Origin: Muricea muricata
Lineage: Eukaryota; Cnidaria; Anthozoa; Malacalcyonacea; Plexauridae
DNA: 64,000 nt
Direction: 5' to 3'
NCBI GenBank assembly: GCA_963855995.1
Contig: OY979717.1
Location: 13,488,960-13,552,959, forward strand
Positions 1 through 11,226 of the stretch are shown piece by piece. The position numbers and the translations under genes are program-made. The notes beneath the pieces are model-generated. The model was not told the DNA's origin and did not search any database. It worked only from the letters and a program-made list of their open reading frames with translations. Every line of letters starts with the position of its first letter. Position 1 is the stretch's first letter.

Positions 1-180
1 AGATACAGTCCCAGTGAGTGAGAAATGTGCAACCCAAGAATGACTCGATATTGATAGTTACTATACGTATGGGGATACACAAAACACAGGGACTACTCGG
101 TCCCAGTGCTCTCTCGACCTTTAGGGTATCCTATAAAGCCATGACCGCCAAGGAAAACTAAAAGAATAATAGATAAAACG

Positions 181-285
181 AGAAACATGCTTCCACACAA
201 TTTCTCGTTTTTCCAACTTCTGCTCCAGTAGGTATAACTGTACATAAACACGGAAAAATGTTTCAACTGTAATATTGATGTATAA
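181..285. repeat. Duplicated intron flank, copy 1 of 3
   Basis: The segment starting TTCCACACAATTTCTCG continues as the intron downstream of the PAN exon. It recurs almost unchanged at 43003-43108, the intron of the paralogue, and partly at about 22546-22630. It contains the intact target site GATGTATAAAACGTATG at about 278-294, which in the second copy is interrupted by a 1.69-kb transposon. Confidence 0.6.
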
Positions 286-349
286 AACGTATGTACGAAG
301 TCATTAAGGTTACTCCATAAATCAGATGTAGTGATTTAAGATAACTTAC

Positions 350-703
350 GTATAAGTTGTTTCGATGCTCGAACTCGAACCTGTTACAACCATTAGTTTC
401 ACGTACAGCCGCAGAGTTTAATCGACCTGCATATGAACCAGTGAGATTTGAGCAAAGTTGGCATGTGTTTTCACATATTTGAAATGTCTGGCAAAGACAA
501 TCTGACAGACAATGTTGTAGACATTCTTGCATGGAGGAAGTTGTTATGTTACGATAACTGAAACCGTACAATGCCTGATTGTGGTAGCTGTGAGTGTCCA
601 CCTTTCCACTGCTCTTCACAGTTTTTGTACAGCAATATTCTTGCAAGAATATGATTGGCAACAACGATATTAATCTATAAAAATTGCAAACCCTCAAGAT
701 CAT
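350..703 (-). CDS. PAN/apple-domain secreted protein, first exon (copy A)
   Basis: The 118-codon exon runs from an ATG at 703 down to a GT-AAGT donor at 344-349 and ends in phase 0. Residues 1 to about 24 form a hydrophobic signal peptide (MILRVCNFYRLISLLPIIFL). The rest carries many paired cysteines (motifs CLQHCLSDCLCQTF and CENTCQLC) typical of PAN/apple or other Cys-rich ligand-binding modules. The protein would be secreted and is probably a lectin or adhesion type. The next exon would lie to the left, outside the window. A near-identical exon of exactly the same length lies at 44869-45222 in the same orientation, so the two are paralogues. Unlike that copy, this one keeps its start codon. 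PAN assignment is from cysteine pattern only. Confidence 0.6.
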
Positions 704-1040
704 TTTCTAAACAGCATCAGGGCAAAGCCATTGTTTAGACGATTATAATAGAAAGTTCCAAAATTATATCTATTAACATCACTAAATATTACGATCAAAT
801 CATTAATTCCAATAGATTGTTGTAAAATGTTGCAAGTACATGCTCTTGAGTAAGGTTTGTTATGAATGTGTTCAGTGAAATATGTTTAAATTTAAACACT
901 CATAGGAAATTCATTCAAAACAATGGAAATTGTTTAAATTTGCACTGGAATTTCCACTGGAAATTTACAATTCACATGTTCGTATATTCATGTTCTGCAC
1001 GACGAGTGTCTTCAAATTAAATTCAAATTGCTTCGTCGGC
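704..1040. other. No feature recognised
   Basis: AT-rich sequence upstream of the PAN exon on the minus strand. It would hold the promoter or 5' UTR of that gene, but no convincing core element was recognised. Confidence 0.3.
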
Positions 1041-1071
1041 CAGAAAATGAATACATGAATAAACACCGCCG

Positions 1072-1119
1072 CTCCTCCTCTCCTCCCCACCCCCTATTAA
1101 TGTTTTAGCTACGGCCCTG
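1072..1119 (-). repeat. Single terminal fragment of a CAGGGCCGTRGCT-type MITE
   Basis: Read on the minus strand this starts CAGGGCCGTAGCTAAAAC and runs into a purine-rich G stretch. It is like the ends of the complete element at 31872-32055. No partner end was found, so it is a solo or truncated end. Confidence 0.35.
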
Positions 1120-1749
1120 ACGTCAGCTTGTCACTAACGTTTTAGGAATTTGCTAATGTTAGCTAGTGAGTTTAAGACTAAGATTGACGTCTTATAGCTC
1201 CTTTAATTTCCGTCTTCTTTGGCTTCACTTTTCAGGATTTAATTCAAACAAAGTTTTACTTCAATAATATAAATTACCAAGCCCAAAATACGAGTCTATA
1301 GTGCATTATGGGTAGACTTCATGACTTCTGGTTAACTTTTTATGCCTTACGATGAGCTTATTAGAATTATTCTCAGAATTAGGTGTGTAGATGTTGTCTG
1401 ATATATCATAACTAACCTTGTTAGCATTTTTCAAGAATCTTCACCAAAATCCAAATTGTTAAACGATATGATTTTCAACTAATAAAATAAAAATTACCTT
1501 ATATTGCACTCAACTTAAAATTTTCGCAAGAATACTTATCGCTCTCTCTGCGCTCCACTTACCCACGACCCGCTACCCGCTGCCTGCTCCAATTAGATTA
1601 TGTCACACAGAAAGCACACTATACTTTTGATAACGCAAAACTGTGTGCAACATGAACAACGTTAACATCTTTAACCAGACACAGCACTAACATGCGGTGC
1701 CCTGTTAGTACGTATAGGTAATAGCATCGTTTCGAGTGCAATTGGGAAT

Positions 1750-2630
1750 AACATGCACTAGTGAGTTTTTCAATGACGCCAAAATTGCACGTGTCCGCAG
1801 GACGTGTAAAATTTGACGTAATTGAAAAACTCACGAGGGCATGTTATTTCAAAATTGCACGAGAAACGCTGCATTTATTACTTGTTAATAATATCAAAAG
1901 AAATATTCGAAACAAGATCTAGAATACATGCAATACAACTGTACTTACATCGCGATCGCTTCCCTTCACTTTTTCCTTAAAAACGTTAAATTTGCGCCCA
2001 TAACGTCGTGATAAATACGTGTAAAGTAGTCGGAACTTACCAATAGTGATGTATTTTATTTAAATAATAGAGTTCGTTAAAAACCCAGCCAAATTTAACC
2101 GCAATTGCTCTTAAATTTCAACCGCCATGTTTGTTTTTTGTAAAAAAAATTTGAAGTCGCGTTATCCTTCATCAAATTTGATTGGTTCTTCTGTTGTTTT
2201 GATTTTTGCACTGTTGTTACAGATTTTGCACTCCTTTTCGAGATTAACTGCACTAAATTGACCAGTCAGAGTCCAGATACCTTTCCTCGTATATTATTAC
2301 AATGGTGATAATGTAAAAGGAATGATATCTGGACTGGAGTCAATTTCAGTGCATTTAATCCTGAATAGGAGTGCAAAAATCAGTAACAACGGTGCAAGAT
2401 TCTATAACAATCACTATTGGGATTTTTCGACTACTTAACAGGTATTTATCACGACGTTATGGGCGTAAATTTAAAGTTTTTAATGAAAAAGTGAAGGGGA
2501 GCGATCGCGATGTAAGTAGAGTTGTATTGCGTGTATTCTTGTTTCGAATATTTCTTTTTATATTATTAACAAGTAATAGCAGGGTTTCTCGTGCAAGTTT
2601 GAAATAACATGCACTCGTGAGTTTTTCAAT
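1750..2630. repeat. Large imperfect fold-back element
   Basis: The outer arms (about 1815-2060 and 2400-2630) are reverse complements, sharing for example the GCGATCGCGATGTAAG region and AACATGCNCTCGTGAGTTTT. Inner arms at about 2203-2285 and 2325-2395 pair too (TTGCACTGTTGTTAC against GTAACAACGGTGCAA). The left arm carries about 140 extra bases at 2060-2200. The open frames on both strands are by-products of the palindrome. It is probably a non-autonomous fold-back transposon. Confidence 0.6.
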
Positions 2631-2639
2631 GACGTCATT

Positions 2640-2993
2640 GTATTATTGTAAAAAAGGTGATATTTCAAGCTCAATTTTAGAACATATAACTTGCATCAAC
2701 AGAACGCTTGTAAAAAACTAAATATAAAACATTTAAATGACCACCCTAATTTTTCCAATTCTTAGTGAGTTATCAGTCTTTGAAAGTATATTTTTATACT
2801 AGTGCCCAGGTTTTTTGCGCGATTTTAGCATTTTTTCATGGCTTGAGGGATCAATAACTTGAAAACCGCTTGAAAAATCGAGGTGACCATTTAAATGTAT
2901 TACTAGTATTTAGTTTCTTACGAGCCTTCTGTTGATGCAAGTCATTTTTTCTAAAATTTGAACTTGAAATGTCACCTTTTTTGACAGTAATAC
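2640..2993. mobile_element. MITE with ~100-bp inverted repeats
   Basis: The left arm begins GTATTATTGTAAAAAAGGTG and the right arm, read on the other strand, GTATTACTGTCAAAAAAGGT. Pairing continues through CTTGCATCAACAGAA for about 100 bases with scattered mismatches. It abuts the preceding fold-back element. No transposase is encoded. The superfamily is not determined. Confidence 0.6.
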
Positions 2994-3164
2994 AGTTTTA
3001 TAGTAATATCGTAGAAAAACGTATCGGCAAGAGCCCACAAGAAATTTGAACGCGACCAACATTCAGAAATATACTTGCTAACCTTAAAGGAACAAGATAA
3101 CACCAAAATGAAATTGTCCCTCGATATGGTAAGTATATCAGCCTCTATCTGCCGGACTAACACT

Positions 3165-3279
3165 ACCCCACCTTGGGGTACCTTGGTTACCTTACACCAC
3201 CTTTTCTACCTTAGACCGCCTAACCTATCTTAGGCCACCTTAGACCACTTTATCCCACCTGATACCACCATAACCGTCC
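3165..3279. repeat. Degenerate ACCTTAGACCACC-like repeat (left flank of piggyBac)
   Basis: Low-complexity pyrimidine-rich runs of CCACCTTAGACC-like units. The same kind of sequence resumes at about 6270-6358, so the piggyBac element landed inside a degenerate simple-repeat tract. Confidence 0.5.
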
Positions 3280-3297
3280 TTACCTTTATTGTTCACA

Positions 3298-3313
3298 GTT
3301 GCCATATGGCAAC
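3298..3313. repeat. 16-bp palindrome, subterminal copy 1 of 3
   Basis: GTTGCCATATGGCAAC is a perfect palindrome. It recurs at 3639-3654 and 6112-6127, the first and last with the same left context (GTTCAYAG) and the middle copy inverted. It may be a transposase binding site; that role is inferred only from position. Confidence 0.6.
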
Positions 3314-3638
3314 CGCGTTTTTGAACAAGGTCCTGGAGAACATGTTCAAGGTGTATGCTGCTATATTGTGTTTTACATGAAGTATTGCCTTTATATTTTC
3401 ATTTGTGCGGCCATCTTTGTTTGTTTGTTTTATTTGGACGGAGCTATCGACGATTATATTTTGCTAAAATCGGCCATAGAAAATGGTGAGTACTTTTCTA
3501 CTTACTATATTTGACCACTGTTAGTTAGGGGGGATATTTTAATGTTATTTTTTAAACTTATGACTGCTTTTCACACTGAAATAGAATGCTTTCATTATTT
3601 TGTAATTTATCGCATAAATTTTTGCCTTTGAAAGCATG

Positions 3639-3654
3639 GTTGCCATATGGCAAC
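3639..3654. repeat. 16-bp palindrome, internal copy
   Basis: Same palindrome as at 3298, with inverted flanks (CTATGAACAGTGAGG reads as the reverse of the outer context). It therefore encloses ~340 bp of 5' subterminal DNA in an inverted pair with the first copy. Confidence 0.6.
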
Positions 3655-4121
3655 TATGAACAGTGAGGGTAAAATCTCTTGTCATTTCTTATATGTATAT
3701 ATATGTATATTATTTCTTATTTTTCTGTAGTATTAGGCACAAAACTTGCATTTACTATGGTATTTCCTCACAGGGAAATAAGTTACCCTTTTAGAAGAAA
3801 AATGCTTTGCTGAAACCTGCAAATATTTTGTAATATTTTACTCAATATAGTATATATGAGCAAAAATAGAGGTCTAGTTAGATCAATACTATCTGCATAA
3901 TTGTGGATAGTACCAGTATCAAAAGGCTGTGCAGAGTGCTTGTATTATACCTGATAAAACAACTTAGTGTGGACAAAGGGCCTTCTCTTGAAACCTTGAG
4001 TTTCAACTGGGGAGTTTTCAGCTAGTACTAGAACCACTCAACAAAGGATTTTACTTGTAAAATCAATGCTATGTCTTTTTGGTTCTAACATTCATTTAAA
4101 TATAATTTATAGACTTAGAAA

Positions 4122-5915
4122 ATGGAAAGGAACTTGCAGCAGAAGTATGATACCAATGAGGCTCTTCAATTAATTATTGAGCCTGGTGAGGAATCGGAAT
4201 TGTCAGATTTAGAAGAAAGTGATGCAGAAGATTATGAAATTCCAGATAACATTTTAGATGGTCAACTATCTATGGACGAAGATGAAAATGAAGAAAATAA
4301 TGAAGAACAACAGCCCCAAAGTCAGGTGGACAAAGGGACAGTGACTCAGAACAGGAGCAATGGGGCTAAAAAAACAGAACATGTTTTCAAATGGCGAAGT
4401 AGGAGAAATTCAGAACCAGATACTATGTTTACTGGCAACCATTTTAGTCCACCACCTGATGATGCAGATACAATGAGTCCATTGCAGTACTTCAAATTGT
4501 TTTGGGGTGATGCATTAATGACTTTGCTTGCTGAACAAACAAATCTGTACAGTGTTCAGAAGACGGGCCAAAGCATTGCAACGACAAAACAAGAAATTGA
4601 AAAGTTTATCGGCATTGAGATTCACATGTCCATTGTCAGAATGCCTTCGTATACAATGTACTGGGCTGCTGAGACTCGCTATCCATGCATAGCAGATGTC
4701 ATGCCAATCAACCGCTACAAGAAATTGAGGCAATTCTTACATGTCAGCGATAATACACTTGCTGAAAACGATGTAAACAAAGGCAACCGCTTGTACAAGA
4801 TCCAACCAGTCCTTGACCATGTAAGAAATAACTGCCTAAAGGTAGACCCAGAAGTTGAGAACTCTATTGATGAGCAGATCATTCCAGCCAAGACCCGATA
4901 CAGTGGCATTAGACAGTACAATCCAAGAAGGCCTGTGAAATGGGGATTTAAGAACTTTGTTCGAGCAGGGAAATCAGGAATGATGTATGATTTCTTTATG
5001 TATACAGGAGCCAGCACAAGTTCCGAGAAATGTACAGGCGAATATGTTGTTCTTCGCCTTTGTGAAACTCTTCCAAATCACCAGAATTACAAGTTGTTCT
5101 TCGATAATTGGTTTTCCACCTTGCTACTCCTCATCAAGCTGAAAGAGAAGGGATTTTTGGCAACTGCGACCATTAGAGCTGACCGTCTGAAAGGATGTCC
5201 TTTGCCCAAAGACAAGGAACTTGTCAAGCAGGGGAGAGGCAGCACTGCATTCAAATGTGATGCCAACTCTGGTTTGACCATCTTGAAATGGCATGACAAC
5301 AAATGTGTCCAAGTGTGTTCTAACCACTCTGATCCAAGTGCAATGTCAACTATCAAAAGATGGGATAAAGTCCGGAAGAAACATGTCAATATAAAATGCC
5401 CCAATACCATCAAGGAATACAACGAGTCAATGGGTGGTGTCGATCTAGCTGACATGTTGATATCAGTATACCGCACACATTTCAAGACCAAGAGATGGTA
5501 CCTGAAAATTCTTTTCCACTGCATTGACATATCGAAAGTAAATGCATGGCTTTTGTATCGCCGCCATGCAAATCAAATGAATGTCCCGGAACGACAACAT
5601 GTGAGTCTACTAAAGTTCATCAGTGCAATTGCAGATGGTCTGGTTAGAGGTGGTAAAGTCACAAATGATGTTGGCAGACCTAGGAAGAGAAGGGCAACTG
5701 ACACACCACCAGTTCCCAGGAAGCAACCGGCTGCAGTACCATGTGATGATGTTCGATGCGATAGTGTAGGGCACTGGGCAGAATATCGAAAGAAGAAAAA
5801 CAAATGTCGACAATGTAAGGTGAACTATAGTCGTGTGTATTGCAAGAAATGCAATCTGTGTTTATGCATGAACAATACTCGAAACTGTTTTTATGACTTC
5901 CACACAGTAAAGTGA
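4122..5915 (+). CDS. PiggyBac transposase
   Basis: The 597-aa intact frame catalyses cut-and-paste transposition at TTAA. The N-terminus (residues 1-100) is acidic and low-complexity, as in PGBD-type proteins. The catalytic core follows, with the three aspartates of the DDD triad at D250 (in SIDEQIIPAK), D328 (in FFDNWFS) and D441 (in MGGVDLADML). The C-terminus is the Cys-rich zinc domain that binds element ends: C541, C546, C562, C565, C574, C577, C580, C582, C589. No stop or frameshift is seen, so the protein could be active. The start ATG follows an AT-rich leader. It lies centrally between terminal inverted repeats. Confidence 0.93.
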   Translation: MERNLQQKYDTNEALQLIIEPGEESELSDLEESDAEDYEIPDNILDGQLSMDEDENEENNEEQQPQSQVDKGTVTQNRSNGAKKTEHVFKWRSRRNSEPDTMFTGNHFSPPPDDADTMSPLQYFKLFWGDALMTLLAEQTNLYSVQKTGQSIATTKQEIEKFIGIEIHMSIVRMPSYTMYWAAETRYPCIADVMPINRYKKLRQFLHVSDNTLAENDVNKGNRLYKIQPVLDHVRNNCLKVDPEVENSIDEQIIPAKTRYSGIRQYNPRRPVKWGFKNFVRAGKSGMMYDFFMYTGASTSSEKCTGEYVVLRLCETLPNHQNYKLFFDNWFSTLLLLIKLKEKGFLATATIRADRLKGCPLPKDKELVKQGRGSTAFKCDANSGLTILKWHDNKCVQVCSNHSDPSAMSTIKRWDKVRKKHVNIKCPNTIKEYNESMGGVDLADMLISVYRTHFKTKRWYLKILFHCIDISKVNAWLLYRRHANQMNVPERQHVSLLKFISAIADGLVRGGKVTNDVGRPRKRRATDTPPVPRKQPAAVPCDDVRCDSVGHWAEYRKKKNKCRQCKVNYSRVYCKKCNLCLCMNNTRNCFYDFHTVK

Positions 5916-6111
5916 CTCAACATGAATCAAAAGTAGCTTGAACTTAGTTAGGAATATTATTTTAAAATAGGGTTCTGGTTAATAACACATTAAGAATATT
6001 GCTATATTTTTAGATTAGTTTCAAATAAAATTATAAAAGTTAAGTTGTGATGCACTCAATTTGTTATTTGCAAACATAAAATGTATATGATTTATGCCGC
6101 CAATGTTCATA

Positions 6112-6127
6112 GTTGCCATATGGCAAC
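6112..6127. repeat. 16-bp palindrome, right subterminal copy
   Basis: Third copy of GTTGCCATATGGCAAC, 134 bases inside the right end of the piggyBac element, with the same orientation and left context as the copy at 3298. Confidence 0.6.
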
Positions 6128-6349
6128 CAATGAGAAATCAGGTTTGCGGAACAGAGGAAAATTTTTTTCACCATAAGTTAGTTTTTTTGCCATTAAAGAA
6201 GGAAAAAAACACAAAAAAAAATTTTTTGAACCATTTTTTCTAATGGTGACCAATAAAGGGTTAAACTATGGTAGACCATCTTATTTAACCTTTGCCTATC
6301 ATATACCACTTTTGGCCTACCTTACACTACCTTACAACCCACTTAGACC

Positions 6350-6675
6350 ACTTCATTGGGTATTGGCATTTTTTTATTTTCTCGTGTAAAATAGTATGAA
6401 CAAATAACCAATTGGTCGTTTACTGCTGGACTATCTGTTTTGGTTACGAATTTTTTCGCAAATATATTTCGCAAATATATATATATATTTGCAATATAAA
6501 TTGCTGATTCATCAAAAGTTGTGACTTCGCTAGTTGAGTAAGTATAAAGTAATATGAAACTGAGTATGGATCAGTTATTATTAACTCAAACTCGTTGAAA
6601 TGTTACATTACGAATACAACACGGTTTGACGCATTTCAAAAGCAAAAGCATTTCTAATGTTGTTGCCAAGGTAAC
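6350..6675 (+). repeat. Left half of an interrupted interspersed repeat
   Basis: This matches the insertion at 46098-46588: shared blocks include GTTTACTG, TGCTGATTCA(G/T)CAAAAGTTG and ACTAGTTG(A/G)GTAAGTA. The match stops where a LINE fragment begins. The right half of the same repeat appears to resume at about 11880, in the same orientation, with a central piece missing. Confidence 0.45.
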
Positions 6676-6679
6676 ACTG

Positions 6680-7808
<1,129 letters not shown>

Positions 7809-7809
7809 A

Positions 7810-8890
7810 TTAATAGTCAGGGAGCATATGTAGTCCCGTGGGATTTTCGTGAAAAAAGCAAGCCACCTATCTAGGAATGTTAATTGGGCCCCAATAAGCT
7901 TGAATTTTGTCGGCAATTTTGCGACCTGCTCCGACGGCTGTCACAGGAGGTGGGGTGGGAGGACTTTTTCGCCATTACTGAAAAATCGATTTTTCTCTAT
8001 AACTTTTCGATTCTAAGGAAATCATTTATTTTGAAAGTTCCTACCTCCCTAAACTAAGGGTCAATGAGCACAAAGAAGCCATATTCGGGGCAGTGATGTG
8101 TTTGCTGGACCAAAATGCATGCTAATTAGGTCCGCCATTAACGAAAATCGGATTTTTCACTCTGACTTAATGCAAATTGGACCAAGATCAAAAATGAGGG
8201 TTTCTACCTCCCCAATTATATGGCGATTAGGATGATAATGCTAAATAAATCACTTTATCATGTTATTTTGTGCGTGAATTGGAAATTGGTTGAAGGCAGG
8301 CATCGACTGTTAGTAATCTGCAAAACCTTATCTTCACAAAAAATGCCTTAAAAGAGTTCCGTGATTCTTAAAACATTGGATATAATGAAATAATTACTAA
8401 TCATTTACAAGCCAATGATCAAGTGGTTATGCAACCCAAGAATCACGTTACTTTACAAACGCCAAAGTTCTGAAGTTACAACTGAAGACTGATTGAATGA
8501 TTATCTTCACGAAGTATCTTCCTCGTCGTCTTCCCAGTCAGAGGATGAGTCAGATGGGCAGTTTACACAAGGCTCATCATCACCGCATGTGCGAAGATCA
8601 GTGCAGTTGAGCCCTGCCTTCCTGCATTGACATCGGTTCGTTCCACATCCCTTGGTGCAACGGCACTTGATGAGATGAAGAACAGCATCCGGGCCGGGTC
8701 GCTGCTGATCATCATCGGATGCCATTCATCTGAATCAAAAGAAAAACCTCATAATTTGATGTTATTTTTGTCACTTTCATGATGATATGCCTTAGATGAC
8801 TTACCTTTCTCCAGGGGTCCATCCAAAGCCTGCCGGTGAGGGAAGCCTTGGTTTTGGGATTATATCGTTCTTCTATGCCATTGCTTGGTA
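7810..8890 (-). repeat. Left arm of a ~1.1-kb inverted repeat pair
   Basis: The reverse complement matches about 10775-11880. Shared stretches run from the outer GTCAGGGAGCATATG through CCACCTATCTAGGAATGTTA and GTTTTGCAGATTACTAACAG to GCCCATTACCAAGCAATGG at the inner edge. The arms carry the 3' exons and 3' flank of a CXC-domain gene. The 3' ends point outward. Confidence 0.75.
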
Positions 8891-9204
8891 ATGGGCACGT
8901 AATATGCCTGTTTCAGGGCTGCCTTGGTAGGTGGAGGCTGTGAGGTTCCCCCAACGTATGCCAGGGCATCCATGCAGACACTGTCAGCCTCTAAAAATGC
9001 CTTCCAGCAAGCTAGCTTGCCTTTCCCAGCAAAGCTACCGGTCACATCGGCTCCGCTCCATGCATGAAAACCTGGAAGAGCTGCTATTCTAGCTGGACCA
9101 AGCGCACGGACTATGGAACAGAGGGGGATTTTTCGATGCCGCTGTCCTCTGCCGGTCACGACTCGCATGTCTTCACATAGGTCTGCGTGCCGTCTCAGTG
9201 CCAT
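8507..9204 (-). pseudogene. CXC-domain repeat protein, decayed copy 1
   Basis: The upstream part (8860-9204) reads VVTGRGQRHRKIPLCSIVRA, ALPGFHAWSGADVTGSFAGK and then LKQAYYV, where a frameshift departs from the family text ILRAHYQAM. A GTAAGT donor near 8806 and an acceptor near 8733 flank a short intron. The last exon encodes the Cys-rich KCRCTKGCGTNRCQCRKAG block, like a tesmin/TSO1 CXC motif, and an acidic tail. One cysteine of that block is lost here (TDLRTC, while copy 2 has TDLCTC). I recall this as a repeated uncharacterised family in cnidarians. Function is unknown, and this copy is truncated and frameshifted. Confidence 0.6.
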
Positions 9205-10170
9205 TAGTTGACCTGCATCTAAGGACGTAAAACCTCATTAATATCATTAACAGGACGAAAGACACAGAAAATCGCCATTTCTTATTGGCTCTTGCTATAT
9301 CACCTATATGCAAAATATGGCTAAACTAAACGTAGCAATATTTGATTGGCTATGGCATGAGCTGTCTTATATGCTAACTATGTTGTTCTGAGTTAATCGT
9401 TTTGTAATTTGCATGGTCAATACATGCAAATGATTATTGTACGAAGAAAGTCATTTTGACGGATTATGCTTGCAACTCGCAGTAATCTAATGACCTATGG
9501 GATTTGTGATTAGTCTTCACCAGCTATTACAACAGCTACAATTTGTAGACAATTTGTAGATGAAAAACACACTCTAGCTGCGTGTCTGTCATACATGCGG
9601 GCCGGGCCTATTGTACATTTGGTGAAGCATATTTCGCTCAGCTTTACGAATTAATCTTCGAGGTTGTCTTGGTCTAGCTCTTGGAGGCAACTCTCAAATG
9701 ATTTGTCTTGCACGCATGGAGTTTCAAAAACTGCAGACTTATGATTTGCGTATTAACATTTCAGTCATTGTGCACTTATTATATTTGGGGAATTTGAAAA
9801 TATTATTCAAGCTATAGAAATTTCGCGTATTGTATAACTGCCTCATTGTGTTTAATATGCACGTTTCGGACAATTAGTCCTATGAACATTCAAAAACATA
9901 CAGAATGTGTTCAGTGTGATTGACATTGCGTGTCATTATACAGTATTATTATACACTGAATGTCAAAGTTCATTTATTCCTGTTTCTTATTGGTTAAGAA
10001 CGTATCACGTGATAGTGGAGAAATTCTACTGTCTCCCTGGCAACGTAGCTAAGCGGTGGACATTACTTTTATTCACCGGTAAATAACAAATCCACAGAGC
10101 CTCACGGAGCCATGTCAGGTAAAAGGTAATCCTTTTTACACATGTTTGATTGATTTGTGGTACTTTTCTT
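9205..10170. other. Spacer between inverted arms, no gene recognised
   Basis: AT-rich sequence without coding similarity that I can recognise. It ends in a five-copy tandem repeat. Confidence 0.3.
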
Positions 10171-10333
10171 CTCTTTTGACACTCAGCATATAATAAACAT
10201 ATTATACATGTTTGACACTCAGCATATAATAAACATATTATACATAAACAGACACTCAGCATATAATAAACATTTTTGACACTCAGCATATAATAAACAA
10301 CAAACTCTTTTGACACTCAGCATATAATCGACA
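10171..10333 (+). repeat. Five-copy tandem repeat, unit 27-37 bp
   Basis: GACACTCAGCATATAATAAA starts at 10178, 10214, 10251, 10278 and 10312 (the last diverging after CATATAAT). The core is constant and the linkers differ. The repetitive frames YYMLSV and LLYAECQ on the minus strand are artefacts of this repeat. Confidence 0.8.
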
Positions 10334-10726
10334 GTCTCTGGTCCACAAAACATACTGTTTCCCGAGGTCTCAGTCAATAATTGTGAGTTGTGATGTTGTG
10401 AACTGCCCGCTCTACACTTTTGCAAATGTTTGACGATAATTCTTGAACAACATAATGTAAGGTCTAGTTTGAAACATGCATCACAGCATTACGTACCTAA
10501 TACTTTAAAAATCATGATTATTTTATTTGATCACTCTGTAAGTTCTTTCTTGGTGTTAACATGTGCCAGAAATCTTGGTACTTATAAAATAAGAAGCAGT
10601 TTACAATCAGTTTATCTGAAGTCTAAAACTGGGATTCACTATAAAGAATTTAGTTTAAACGTTGTCCTACCTTGGAGATCTGTAACAAACAGGATCTTGA
10701 CCTCCTTGTCGCAAGACTCTAGTAGC

Positions 10727-11226
10727 TGTTTTGAGAGATTGCCACCTACCAAGTCAGCCCTGAAACAGGCGATATTACGTGCCCATTACCAAGCAATGGT
10801 ATAGAAGAACGATATAATCCCAAACCCAAGGCTTCCCTCACCGGCAGGCTTTGGATGGACCCTGGAGAAAAGTAATTCATCTAAGGCATATCATCGTGAA
10901 AGTGACCAAAATAATATCAAATTATGAGGTTTTTCTTTCTATTCAGATGAATGGCATCCAGTGGTGATCAGCAGCGACCCGCCCCGGATGCTGTTCTTCA
11001 TCTCATCAAGTGCCGTTGCACCAAGGGATGTGGAACGAACAGATGTCAGTGCAGGAAGGCAGGGCTCAACTGCACTGATCTTTGCACATGCGGTGATGAT
11101 GAGCCTTGTGTAAACTGCCCATCTGATCCACCGTCTGGCCAGGAAGACGACGAGGAAGACGACAAGGAATACGACGAGGAAGATAATCATTCTTCAGTAG
11201 TAACCACAGAACTTCGGCGTTTGTAG
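10727..11226 (+). pseudogene. CXC-domain repeat protein, decayed copy 2
   Basis: The frame reads LPPTKSALKQAILRAHYQAM followed by a stop, then IIPNPRLPSPAGFGWT in the next block. The intron equivalent (about 10868-10946) has a weakened donor (AAAGTAATT) but a good CAG acceptor. The final exon gives KCRCTKGCGTNRCQCRKAGL, then CTDLCTCGDDEPCVNC with all cysteines kept, and an acidic Glu/Asp tail. It is an inverted duplicate of 8507-9204 and lacks the upstream GTGQRHRK part. Dead copy of an unknown family. Confidence 0.6.

Larger units (their letters stand above)
3280..6264 (+). mobile_element. Complete piggyBac-family transposon
   Basis: The ~3-kb element is bounded on the right by CCAATAAAGGG followed by TTAA (6261-6264) and on the left by TTACCTTTATTGTTCAC (from 3280). 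The ends form inverted repeats of about 15 bases (CCCTTTATTGGTCAC against CCTTTATTGTTCAC), and the left TTAA is slightly eroded. piggyBac elements insert at and duplicate TTAA. The element encodes an intact transposase and carries a 16-bp palindrome three times in its subterminal regions. Confidence 0.8.

Noticed and set aside
2371-2607. A 78-codon plus-strand frame at 2371.
   Set aside because: Lies wholly in the arm of a fold-back element and is matched by an antisense frame in the other arm; a product of symmetry.
4515-5530. Minus-strand open frames of up to 147 codons inside the piggyBac transposase.
   Set aside because: Antisense shadows of a well-supported coding region on the plus strand.
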